Assembly: GCA_024220505.1 (NCBI GenBank)
Contig: JAKZZE010000017.1
Span: 124,001-188,000 of the forward strand
Reading direction: 5' to 3'
Length of the DNA stretch: 64,000 nucleotides
Origin: Rhizopus arrhizus
Taxonomy: Eukaryota; Mucoromycota; Mucoromycetes; Mucorales; Rhizopodaceae
In this document: in pieces, positions 46,530-55,764 of the stretch
Layout: every line of letters starts with the position of its first letter
Numbering within the stretch: the first letter of the stretch is position 1
The notes under the pieces: generated by a model
The model's input: the letters and a program-made list of their open reading frames with translations, nothing else
Told to the model about the DNA's origin: nothing
Database searches by the model: none
Made by a program: the position numbers and the translations under genes

Positions 46530-47111
46530 TGTAATTTTTCTTGTGATAGGTATTGTTTCGTTTAAATGGCCTTAAGAGTTTAGAAATAATTTGACTTTTC
46601 TTTGAAGTGTAAAAGAATTTGAGATCAAAAGCTTGTTTTTATGTTGATAAATTTGGTTTGCTTGTAGTAAGTGACCACCAGATCTTGTATTGTAGATCAA
46701 ACAGTAAAAAGTAATAAGAGTTTTCTTGATAAGAGAATATAAGATTGATACGATGAAGATAATTTGACTTCAAAGGACTTGACTTGATGTATATGTAGGA
46801 GATCAGAAAGATTTTAAATGTAGATCCTTGAAGATATTCTTTTTATTTTATGTTAAAGTAAAATATGTCAAAAGTAAAAAGTAAGTTATATCAAAAGTAA
46901 GTATATATCGAAAAGTAAGTAAGTCTTTCAAAAGTGAAAGGATAAAGGGATATTTATAGGGTTGTGTTTTTTTTGTGTTTTTCTATTTTTGAACTTTTTT
47001 TGTTTATCTTCAGGGACTGATGTCCCTCCTAGGACTGAGGTCCCTCCTACGACTGAGTCCCTCCTAGGACTGAGTCCCTTCTTCCGCAAAAGTTACACCA
47101 ACTGCGTCACA
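46530..47111 (-). repeat. Gypsy-1 3' LTR (sense direction)
   Basis: 582 bp. In sense direction it starts TGTGACGCAGTTGG and ends AAAAATTACA. It carries a TATAAATA box (about 46949-46957, minus strand) and three to four copies of an 18-bp unit related to GGACTCAGTCCTAGGAGG near its sense 5' end (about 47020-47085). It also holds the motif TGGTGGTCACT that matches the PBS. Confidence 0.93.
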
Positions 47112-47804
47112 GATCCCCCCACCAAGGGAAGAACCGCTCTCGGTTCGAGACAACACCTGACCCCATTGGTCGTGATTTTTCATTTTTGTAAACAGGGTGC
47201 GGTAAACAGTACAGTTAGGAACAATAGTCTTGAGTTGGTTATATTTTGCTGTTTCATACAAGTAAATGTCTCGCTGATTGTTTTCAGGTCTTTTGAATTT
47301 CGAATGAGCCCATTCAGTTGCGTTTTGTGCAAAGTTATCAGCTATGATTTCTTTTTGACGGTTTATCATCGATTGCTGTTCTAATAACGATCGATATTGC
47401 TCAAAGTATTCAGCCAAGCATAGTTCATAGAACCACAAATCATCAGTAGTACTTTGGTAGGTTTGAATCAAAGGTTGATTTAAAGTAGCATCATTGTTTT
47501 CTTCTCCTTCCTTTTCTTCTTCATTAACCATGCTTGCCTCTTGCTGTTCCATGATTTCGGATTCGATTCGAGTAATTGTACTTGCGATGAACTGATACTT
47601 GCTCACGATTTGACCATCAACTTGATATGTGTAGTTCTTGTATTGATTCTCATAAAAGATCAAGAAGTTGTCTAAGGCTTGACAGGCAGCCTCGATTCCT
47701 TGTTCGATGTATTGCTTCTTGACATAGTTCTCAACTGTGTCCAAGTAGACAGGTCCTTGAGTGTTAGCAGCAGAGTTTTCTTGTACTTCTTGAATGTTGC
47801 TCAT
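47064..47804 (-). CDS. Gypsy-1 extra ORF after integrase, unknown function
   Basis: 246 aa, ATG at 47804, following the integrase stop by 115 bp of A/T-rich spacer. The position corresponds to that of env or accessory ORFs in some retroelements. The product is mostly hydrophilic, Gln/Glu-rich and helical (LWFYELCLAEYFEQYRSLLEQQ, RQKEIIADNFAQNATEW). No signal peptide, membrane helix or zinc motif was seen, so it is not an envelope protein by sequence. The last 16 codons run through the polypurine tract into the LTR. It is intact, in contrast to the deleted RT. Product role unknown. Confidence 0.65.
   Translation of the reverse strand: MSNIQEVQENSAANTQGPVYLDTVENYVKKQYIEQGIEAACQALDNFLIFYENQYKNYTYQVDGQIVSKYQFIASTITRIESEIMEQQEASMVNEEEKEGEENNDATLNQPLIQTYQSTTDDLWFYELCLAEYFEQYRSLLEQQSMINRQKEIIADNFAQNATEWAHSKFKRPENNQRDIYLYETAKYNQLKTIVPNCTVYRTLFTKMKNHDQWGQVLSRTESGSSLGGGICDAVGVTFAEEGTQS
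47112..47125 (-). promoter_or_regulatory. Gypsy-1 polypurine tract
   Basis: On the minus strand TTGGTGGGGGGATC directly precedes the LTR start TGTGACG. This is the expected position and composition for plus-strand DNA priming during reverse transcription. Confidence 0.8.
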
Positions 47805-47918
47805 TTTGTTTAAATATTTGATATAATGATTCTCTCTCTTTTTTTTTTTTTTTTTTTTTTCATTGATATATATATATGTTTTTTTTTTTTTTTTTTTTTT
47901 TTTTTTGTATGTGTGACT

Positions 47919-49265
47919 TTAATGAAGAAGTTCTTGCGTTTCAGTATCCATTTGGTGTACAAGAATTCGCTCGTTCTCCATGATCCATTGCGTCTTGGGG
48001 AGCAAATATGCTTTCAGTCGATTCCCATGTACTCTTCTTAATTTGGTATCCCGGATGTCTGCACTCTTGATGTGATACGTGCCTTTTCCCAATATATGTT
48101 GTATGATGAATGGACCTTCCCATTTGTCTTGCAATTTTCCTGACCAAGAGGTGGACATATAGTCTTTAAACACTAATACTAGTTCACCTATCTTGAAAGG
48201 AGGTTTCAATTCTTTACTCTGGTCTAATATCTTTTTCTCTATAGCTTTCTTTTGAGCATTTTGAGTTTGCTTGATGGCTTGAGTAGCTTGTTCACGGATC
48301 CTATTCAAGTTATGTATTTGATGTGTTGTCCTGTGCCACAGCTTTGCTTCAAATTTGGGAGAATTTTTCTCATACAAGTGGTGATCTAGGTCAAAAGGTG
48401 TTCTGGGTTCGTAACCATAAATTAAGAAAAAAGGAGAATGTTTGGTTGTAGCTTGCTTGATTGATCGGTAGGCAAACAATGTCGCAGGTAAATAAGTATC
48501 CCAGTCTAATTTTTCTTCATAAGAACGTCTTTGTAATATTTGTCCAAGTGTTCGGTTGAACCGTTCTATTAGGCCATTGCTTTGTGGATTGTAAGGTGTT
48601 GTGGTTTTGTGTATTATGTTGTAATTTCTGCACACCTGTCGGATGAGATCACTTAGAAAGGGTTTACCGTTATCTGACACCATGATCGTTGGGCATCCAT
48701 GCCTGCAGATAATGTCTTCATAAACAAACAAAGCTATTTCTGATGCATTTTGAAATCGTAAGGGTCTCGCTTCCACATATTTTGTAAGATAATCTATAGC
48801 AGCAATAATATATCTATGTCCTGATCTTGATGTTTGTACATGTTTCACATCCAAGGCAACCCGATCAAATGGTTTTGCTGAAACTGCTACGGGATATAAT
48901 TCTTCTTTTAATGTTTTCTTCCCATGCATTTGGCATCTGTAACATTTCTTGACATAATTCATAATATCTTGAGACATATTATCCCAGTAGTAACGAGATG
49001 ATATCTTGTGTAGTGTATTATTGTAAGCCAGGTGACCACCCAATGGATGTTGATGGTATGCGTACATGATTTCTTCTGCTTCTTTTTTGTTTAATACTTT
49101 TCTGATGATCCCATTCTCAGTATTGTATCTATATAAGATGTCTCGGTAGATTGTAAACTTGTTCGCTTCTTTCTTGAGGTACTTCTTCATTCTAGAAGTT
49201 GTGTCTTCAGCTATTTTCATTGTTTGTAGATATTGTGTCAACTGATCGATTTTGTATTGTTCCAT
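47919..49265 (-). CDS. Gypsy-1 integrase region, intact
   Basis: 448 aa. The HHCC zinc-binding domain is visible (HQHPLGGHLAYNNTLHKI...CYRCQMHG). The catalytic core has D (ALDVKHVQ), D (VSDNGKPF) and E (NPQSNGLIERFNRTLG) with DD35E-type spacing. A C-terminal GPY/F-like module follows (GELVLVFKDYMS...KLQDKWEGPFII...LRRVHGNRLKAYL). In an intact element it would be part of one pol polyprotein; here it begins with its own ATG downstream of the deletion. Integrase inserts the cDNA into the genome. Confidence 0.9.
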   Translation of the reverse strand: MEQYKIDQLTQYLQTMKIAEDTTSRMKKYLKKEANKFTIYRDILYRYNTENGIIRKVLNKKEAEEIMYAYHQHPLGGHLAYNNTLHKISSRYYWDNMSQDIMNYVKKCYRCQMHGKKTLKEELYPVAVSAKPFDRVALDVKHVQTSRSGHRYIIAAIDYLTKYVEARPLRFQNASEIALFVYEDIICRHGCPTIMVSDNGKPFLSDLIRQVCRNYNIIHKTTTPYNPQSNGLIERFNRTLGQILQRRSYEEKLDWDTYLPATLFAYRSIKQATTKHSPFFLIYGYEPRTPFDLDHHLYEKNSPKFEAKLWHRTTHQIHNLNRIREQATQAIKQTQNAQKKAIEKKILDQSKELKPPFKIGELVLVFKDYMSTSWSGKLQDKWEGPFIIQHILGKGTYHIKSADIRDTKLRRVHGNRLKAYLLPKTQWIMENERILVHQMDTETQELLH

Positions 49266-49349
49266 TATGCTTATTGTTTGAAGTAGGTGTATTGTTTCAG
49301 ATTTTTTTTTTTTTTTATACTGTTTTTGTAAGATTTTATGAATTTTGTT

Positions 49350-51466
49350 TCAACTACCCCTCCCTTCCTCCATCGGCACTTGATGAAAACCAGCTCGCAT
49401 ATCTAATGCTGAGAAAACTTTAGCTTTTCCTAACGTGTCTAGCAAGTCATCAATTCGTGGTAATGGGTATGCATCTTTTTTTGTAACTGCGTTAAGCTTT
49501 CGGTAGTCTATCACCATTCTATATTCTCCATTTTTCTTTTTAACTAAGATGACTGGCGCAGCCCACGGACTGTTTGAAGGGGAGATCACACCTAGTTTTG
49601 TATATTTTTCTAGTTCCTTTTGCAAGTGTTCCGCTTCCAAGGGGCTAATCCGATATGGTCGGTGACTGATAGGCAAGGTGCCTTCTTGTACAATTATTTT
49701 GTGTTGTAACAACCTTGTATGGCCGATACTGTCATTATTCCAGTCGAAAATTTCTTCGTATTTCTTTAAGAGCCTTTTTAGCTTTCTTGTTGTTTTTCTA
49801 TCCATTTCTCCAACTTCAAGCTTATTGTACTTTTCTGTTTCTAAAGTTTCTTTGTCTTCATCCAAAGTTTCTTTATCCATTTCGTCGGTCATTTCCATTG
49901 TACAAAGTTGCAGGTTTTTTTCAACATGATATGCTTGTATAATTGTATCCTCTTTAAGGTTAAGTTTTTCCAAGATTCCTATTTCTTCACCTGGGTCCAG
50001 AATTATATTATCATTAGAGCGATTGTATATTCGAATTTCCAAGCTTTTTCTGTTGATAATAAAGTTGTGACAAGGATCAAGAACACCAGATTTTTGTAAT
50101 ATTTTGGCACTGGTTATTTCAAAATTATACATTAATTCTGTAAGTTCATCTTTAGGTTTCTTGATTATGATAGTTTTTGATGAGTTTGCTGGAATAATTA
50201 ATCCATCTGATGAGGCTTCCAGAATGCATTGATCTTTAAGATTTTTTATCTGTATGTCTTCCTTGTAGTTGTTTTCAAGCAATAATAGTGAATGTTCTTC
50301 ATCTTCAGCTTCTTCTTCTTCTTCTTCAGTAGATTCTTCGTCAGTGCTTTCTTCTGATTCTTCATCAACTTCATCTTCTTCTAAATCTGTTTTATCATCC
50401 TCGAAATGCACTTTTTTCGTTTCTTTTGAATTTGTTGAACTGATAGGATGTTGGTAACTTTGGATGTAACTGGCCATTTTTGGTAGAGGTGTATTCTTAC
50501 GTAAAAAGAATATTTCTATTTCTGCTTTTTTGTTTTTATAGGACACCTTCAGGGTTGAACTATTAAAATCAATTTTGGCCTTTGCTCTGTTTAGCCAATT
50601 GTTTCCGATAATTAAATGAGTTGGGCAAGATGGTAATACTTCAACAGTGCATGGAATAATTAAATCCTCTTGTACTTCAATAGGTACATCGTATATTACT
50701 CCCAAAGCAGGTTGTTTAGTGCCGTTTCCTAGGGTAAATACGCTTTCTGAGGCAGCATCTATTTCTAATCCTAGAGCGTCTGCTAGGGATTTTGACATAC
50801 ACGTCTTGGCAGCACCACAGTCAACAAGTACTTTCACCGTTTTGTCTCCGATATTGATTTTCGAATATACGGCAGTGGTATTGATGTCATCCTCTTCTAT
50901 TACAGCCATAGTCTCCTTTGAAGCTTCTGTTACAGGTATTCTTTTGGGTTTACATGCATTTGCCAAACTCCTTCTAAGTATGGGTGCAGCTACTATCAGA
51001 TCTGCTACAGATATGTCTGCTTTTTGATTCATAACATCTGATACAATATCATATCTGATAGGTGGAGCCTTCGTTTTCCTTCTTATTGGTTTTGGCTTGA
51101 TTTCAATAGGGAGATCAGAGTCTACTTCCATATTTCCTGTAGCCTGTATAGGTTGTTTGGGTACGTTGCTTGTTTCCTTGACTTGATTACGTTTGTTCAC
51201 ACGCTTAGTAACTGAAGTACTACTTGGTTGTTTTCCTTTTTCTCTTGTTATAGGCTTAGAGTAAGGCTTGGAGCTTAGAACTTCGGGCGGGTGTTCAGGT
51301 CTTATAGCAGCATAAAGATCTTGGGCTTGATATGGGTTATCGTATTCATTTTGAGTAAGTATGGCATTGAGATTATGTTGTTGGTTCTGTTGTTTAATGG
51401 GTTTGTTATTATGATGGGTGTTCGATCGACCATTCTTTTGATTATCAAAAGCAACCGACCCATTTA
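49350..51466 (-). pseudogene. Gypsy-1 pol N-terminal part: protease and truncated reverse transcriptase
   Basis: The frame is open from the -1 frameshift site (51467-51473) to the stop at 49350-49352, about 705 codons. The aspartic protease motif reads VLVDCGAAKTCMS, with Cys where D-S/T-G-A is usual. Asp/Glu-rich and basic linker regions follow. RT begins normally (ISPSNSPWAAPVILVKKKNGEYRMV, DYRKLNAV, YPLPRIDDLL, FSALDMRAGFHQV) and then breaks off after the first aspartate block, ending in a few foreign residues. The palm YxDD box and the whole RNase H are missing, removed by the deletion between about 49266 and 49370. Confidence 0.88.
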
Positions 51467-52693
51467 GTTTTTTGATTGTTGGTTTTGATAGCGAGGCTGA
51501 GAGGTGCCTTGCTGGGGTTGATTATTATAATTATCAGTTGGCTGATTTGGATTACGATTTTGATTGCTATATTCATTTCTTCCATAACTATGATCATAGT
51601 TATTTCTGTATCTGTTGTTGCCTCTGTAGGTATAACCGTTGATTTCATTTCGATTATATCCATTATTGTAATCATTGTTTTGAGAATTGTTATAGTTATC
51701 GTATCTTGGACGTCGATTATAATTTCTGGTAGGTTGTGATGAATGTTGATGTAGATTCAATTCACTGCGTATAGTTTCTTGAATAAGGTTAACCCAGTCG
51801 TGTTGTGAATTGGTATGCACTAGTTGATTGTTATGTCTATTCATCATTGGCTGCGTATACAAATGACTATTATTTGCATTGCCTTTTACTTCCATGGTGA
51901 CTAGTTGGTTTGGACTTGTGATTAATTCAGAATAAGGAGCAATATAATTACTTCCAGCATTGTTGCGTAAGTCATTAATAGGTACAGCATGAATATGTCT
52001 TTCTTCTGTATCGATTAATTCTACATTATGATTGTTTACTCCATGGTGTCTTGTATATCTGTTGTCATCATGATATATGAGGGCATTGTTGACGTTTCTT
52101 GGAATAAAAGGATTATCCACCATGGCTATTTTGCGTGGACGATTGGCATTCCACCATCCATCAGCATGATTGATCCATTCTTGGAATGTATGGGCGCTAC
52201 TTTGTATGCAGAATTGTTTAATTTCTTTAAGGAGACCAACACGAAAACGACTTTCAACAACTGCTTCACTTGTAATGTTTGCAAGGTCAGCAGCTTCACG
52301 GAGTCTCGCCAAAAAGATTTGTGGATGTTCCTGTTCACCTTGAAACATTTCGTTAAATTCTAATTCATAGCTCTGAATTAGTTCAGGCGTGATGTAGTGT
52401 TGCTTGAGTAATTCCATGGCGTTGTCATATGTGACATTAGGGATTCTCTTGAGTATTTCTTTCTCAAAATATATTTTAGCAGCTCGACGCAATTGAGACT
52501 TGAGTACGATAAGTTTTCTGTCATCACTGAGTGTATTAGTGATTGCAAGGTATGAATCAAGTATTTCTTGAAAGTGGCGAAAGTCTTCTCCTTCATAGCC
52601 ATAAAATTCAATTAACCTTGGGCGAAAACCTTGTGTAAAAGTTTGATTGTTAGCATTTGCCAACGCGATTTGTCCTGTAGAGTATGAGGCCAT
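51464..52693 (-). CDS. Gypsy-1 gag
   Basis: About 409 aa from the ATG at 52693, ending TAA at 51464-51466. A capsid-like region (RLIEFYGYEGEDFRHFQEIL, LKSQLRRAAKIYF, FNEMFQGEQEHPQIFLARLRE) matches the retrotransposon gag pattern. The C-terminal third is Asn/Arg/Tyr/Gln-rich, without a CCHC zinc knuckle, presumably the nucleic-acid-binding part. The frame is open upstream of the ATG but without another Met. The last sense codons form the -1 slippery site. Confidence 0.9.
   Translation of the reverse strand: MASYSTGQIALANANNQTFTQGFRPRLIEFYGYEGEDFRHFQEILDSYLAITNTLSDDRKLIVLKSQLRRAAKIYFEKEILKRIPNVTYDNAMELLKQHYITPELIQSYELEFNEMFQGEQEHPQIFLARLREAADLANITSEAVVESRFRVGLLKEIKQFCIQSSAHTFQEWINHADGWWNANRPRKIAMVDNPFIPRNVNNALIYHDDNRYTRHHGVNNHNVELIDTEERHIHAVPINDLRNNAGSNYIAPYSELITSPNQLVTMEVKGNANNSHLYTQPMMNRHNNQLVHTNSQHDWVNLIQETIRSELNLHQHSSQPTRNYNRRPRYDNYNNSQNNDYNNGYNRNEINGYTYRGNNRYRNNYDHSYGRNEYSNQNRNPNQPTDNYNNQPQQGTSQPRYQNQQSKN
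51467..51473 (-). promoter_or_regulatory. Programmed -1 ribosomal frameshift site A_AAA_AAC
   Basis: In the gag frame the mRNA reads TCA AAA AAC TAA. The heptamer A-AAA-AAC sits directly before the gag stop. A -1 slip gives CTA AAT GGG and enters a frame open for about 700 codons into protease and RT. The heptamer matches X_XXY_YYZ exactly. A stimulatory structure downstream was not assessed. Confidence 0.85.
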
Positions 52694-52836
52694 TTTTAAA
52701 TTTGATATTTTTGTTTTTGGTACGTTCTGTAGTTCTTGAAGTAGAGTTTTGATAGTTTTCTTGACGATTTGTTTTAATTTGATAGATTTTTCCAATTGCT
52801 TGTTAATAATGTTTGTAATTTGTTGATTTGTTCCCT

Positions 52837-52850
52837 CGTAGTGACCACCA
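52837..52850 (-). promoter_or_regulatory. Gypsy-1 primer binding site
   Basis: On the sense (minus) strand TGGTGGTCACTACG begins 2 nt after the 5' LTR end, the normal position for a tRNA-primed PBS starting with TGG. The priming tRNA was not identified; it is not the tRNA-Tyr at 53488. Confidence 0.75.
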
Positions 52851-52852
52851 AA

Positions 52853-53399
52853 TGTAATTTTTCTTGTGATAGGTATTGTTTCGTTTAAATGGCCTTAAGA
52901 GTTTAGAAATAATTTGACTTTTCTTTGAAGTGTAAAAGAATTTGAGATCAAAAGCTTGTTTTTATGTTGATAAATTTGGTTTGCTTGTAGTAAGTGACCA
53001 CCAGATCTTGTATTGTAGATCAAACAGTAAAAAGTAATAAGAGTTTTCTTGATAAGAGAATATAAGATTGATACGATGAAGATAATTTGACTTCAAAGGA
53101 CTTGACTTGATGTATATGTAGGAGATCAGAAAGATTTTAAATGTAGATCCTTGAAGATATTCTTTTTATTTTATGTTAAAGTAAAATATGTCAAAAGTAA
53201 AAAGTAAGTTATATCAAAAGTAAGTATATATCGAAAAGTAAGTAAGTCTTTCAAAAGTGAAAGGATAAAGGGATATTTATAGGGTTGTGTTTTTTTTGTG
53301 TTTTTCTATTTTTGAACTTTTTTTGTTTATCTTCAGGGACTGATGTCCCTCCTAGGACTGAGTCCCTTCTTCCGCAAAAGTTACACCAACTGCGTCACA
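52853..53399 (-). repeat. Gypsy-1 5' LTR (sense direction)
   Basis: 547 bp. It reads the same as the left LTR by eye except that it lacks two 17-18-bp tandem units (35 bp). The TATAAATA box is at about 53272-53280 (minus). Near-identity implies recent insertion or recent homogenisation. Confidence 0.93.
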
Positions 53400-53480
53400 A
53401 CAACATTACAACAACAATAAACATTATCAAAAAAAGTGGGAAAGGAAGTAAAACGTTTATCCGGTATGGAGATCAATAGT

Positions 53481-53486
53481 AAAAAA
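53481..53486 (-). terminator. RNA polymerase III terminator of tRNA-Tyr
   Basis: Six T on the tRNA strand, two nucleotides after the acceptor stem, a standard Pol III stop. Confidence 0.85.
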
Positions 53487-53487
53487 T

Positions 53488-53570
53488 TCCGGCCTACCAG
53501 ATTCGAACTAGTGACCTAAAGATGACAGATTAACTACAGTCTTCCGCTCTACCAACTGAGCTAAGGCCGG
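53488..53570 (-). tRNA. tRNA-Tyr (GTA) with a short intron
   Basis: The acceptor stem CCGGCCT pairs with AGGCCGG, and the discriminator is A. D arm GCTC/GAGC with loop AGTTGGTA. Anticodon stem GAAGA pairs with TCTTT. Loop CTGTAG...A gives anticodon GTA. T arm ACTAG with TTCGAAT pairs with CTGGT. About 10 nt (TTAATCTGTC) between positions 37 and 38 are a canonical-position tRNA intron, as usual for eukaryotic tRNA-Tyr. Both internal promoter boxes are intact. The gene lies 89 bp from the Gypsy-1 LTR, which is on its 3' side. Confidence 0.93.
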
Positions 53571-55764
53571 TTCTCGCTTTTTTGCTAATAAAATATAAAA
53601 CTTTATTGTAAATAAATTTGGTGTGGCTAAAATTTTTTCTTTATTCTATCGCTTTCTTATATGGAATTTCTTATGGTTATGATGTTGTTTTTTAACGGAA
53701 TTTATGGTGAATCAATTCCACTATTTGGTTGATCTTATTGGTGCAAGCTATGTGAAGTGTTGTCATGTTTTGACATGTCAATAAGATACAGTCTTATCAT
53801 TCTGGACTAAATCTTTACAAATGAGTTTGAATAAGAATAGAACCTGATAATTATCACTGCCCTAAACAGCCAAGTTTCACTTTCATCTCAACGGTTGATT
53901 ATTAACATCAGTTTATAAAATTTTTCTTATACATTGTTAAGGATACATAAGATTATAGTCACTTTATTTTAGTAAAAGGAATCATATATGATCCTGAATA
54001 ATATGTTGACATAAATTGGAATCATTTATAACATTATTCCCAACACAGATCAATAAAATACTTTGATTAGATTTTCATATTAAGCTTTATGTGGTATTTA
54101 CACATATAATAAAGTAATACTGTAAATTACTACGAACAATGATCATCCAAATTAGGAATATCGGACATTGTATTATGCCACGTCAAATAAAATCATATCC
54201 CGATCCACTCCAGAATATTCTAACGAGTTCCTGAATCAGGATTAATAATTACTTCTTGATAAAAGATGTTAAACAATACCAATCATATAATTAACGCATC
54301 GTCTAATATCGATTAATAATCAATAATCATGTACTGTGAATACTATTATTTAGCCGTGGATAGAAAAGTATAAATACCCTCATATTTTTAACTTGAATAA
54401 AGGACAATCTACTTTGAGTCTCACTTATTTTTATATTTGTTGATTGACTTAGTACTTTTTTATATTATAAACCCTAAATATCACACTTTATTCATATTAA
54501 CTTCACATAGTCAAATAAGATGACATGGTTGTAATATAGTTTAGTGATAGTATGAGCATGTTGAATAAGGAATGACGATTACTTACCGGATCATCATTAG
54601 TCATGAAAACATTTATCCTGACTGAGATATTATTGTTAGCAATGATATCCAATCACGGAACTAAAAGTCTTTATATTCATCCGTACCGTCTCCTTAAATA
54701 GTTATATCTGAAACCATCCCAATAGAATAATTGACAATACAAGCTAGGAACAGGCTAAACTAATAATTAGAAATAGTAATCATCTATTCTGTTAAATTGA
54801 TTATAAATCTGTCCTAATTCTTTATCCGTATCATGTCTATAAATACTCTCACTTTTTACATGTAGAATTTTTTTTTATCTAATCTAAATCATAGTTATCT
54901 TAACTTAATAAAGAGATACCAAGTTCTAACAGTATTTCTTTATCTTTGATTGCTATATTATATTTACCTAAAACTCCCCTTTTCTAAACACGTACCGTCT
55001 CCTTAAATAGTTATATCTGAAACCATCCCAATAGCATAATTGACAATACAAGCTAGGAACAGGCTAAACTAATAATTAGAAATCGTAATCATCTATTCTG
55101 TCAAGTTGATTATAAATCTGTCCTAATTCTTTATCCGTATCATGTCTATAAATACTCTCACTTTTTACATGTAGAATTTATTTGGAATCATAAAATAGTT
55201 ATCTTAACTTAATAAAGAGATACCAAGTTCTAACAGTATTTCTTTATCTTTGATTTCTATATTATATTTACCTAAAACTCCCCTTTCCTAAACATATTAT
55301 TACATATTCCTTAAAAGCTCATATACAATGTTTATGTTGTATCCACACAACTAGTAAAGTGAACATTCATGGATAAACGAGAGATCTCCGCAATAGCTAA
55401 CTCTGCCCTGTTGTATCTATTGGCGTTCCCACGACTATATCGGAACCTGATTATAACAACGGCAGTCTAATCCAATCTTATTCGATAATTATCGTTAGAT
55501 CAATAATTTATCTACTTCATTGTCCCTTGATTCGTCAAGAAGACAGCGGCTATTGATTATCTACTATCTTTCCTTTATCTTCCCATCCTTCCCACATTAT
55601 TCTTTTAACCGATCAATTGAAATAGCGGTAAAGATCCAGACATCCAAAAAGTATAAATAGCCTCAAATGTTTTTATTAATAAAGCAATATATAATCTTTA
55701 GTTTCACAACTATTGTCTTTTTAGTTTTTGTCTTTTATTTTAATACTTGGCAAAACAGTTTATA
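53571..55764. other. LTR-like repeat zone without genes
   Basis: No coding content. Several segments share one arrangement: a TATAAATA box, then AATAAAG about 40-100 bp later, then a T-rich stretch with CTTTATCTTTG or similar. Examples: TATA boxes near 54370, 54840, 55147 and 55651. The same arrangement precedes Gypsy-2 gag (about 60306). This suggests several related solo LTRs. A 12-bp palindrome (TTGACATGTCAA) lies near 53768. Confidence 0.55.
54682..55297. repeat. 309-bp direct tandem duplication (LTR-like)
   Basis: 54682-54990 and 54991-55297 are near-identical consecutive copies beginning CGTACCGTCTCC and ending near CTAAACA. Differences are a few substitutions and one change in a T run. 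Each copy has its own TATAAATA and AATAAAG. Confidence 0.9.

Larger units (their letters stand above)
46530..53399 (-). mobile_element. Gypsy-1: Ty3/Gypsy-type LTR retrotransposon, internally deleted
   Basis: LTRs are at 46530-47111 and 52853-53399, with coding strand minus. Order in the sense direction: LTR, PBS, gag, -1 frameshift site, protease plus partial RT, deletion, integrase, extra ORF, polypurine tract, LTR. The LTRs read the same by eye except for a 35-bp difference from tandem units near one end. A 5-bp direct repeat ACAAC (46523-46527 and 53400-53404) flanks the element if two A bases before TG are counted with it. RT palm/thumb and RNase H are absent, so it cannot be autonomous. 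Integrase after RT/RNase H defines the Gypsy order. Confidence 0.93.

Noticed and set aside
47064..47804. Envelope gene making Gypsy-1 an errantivirus-like element
   Set aside because: No signal peptide, fusion peptide, cysteine pattern or transmembrane helix in the ORF.
52837..53010. Self-priming of Gypsy-1 like Tf1
   Set aside because: The motif shared by LTR and PBS is in the same orientation, so the transcript cannot pair with its own PBS through it.
53488..53570. tRNA-Tyr as the Gypsy-1 primer
   Set aside because: Its 3' end plus CCA would need a PBS starting TGGTCCGGCC, which differs from TGGTGGTCAC.
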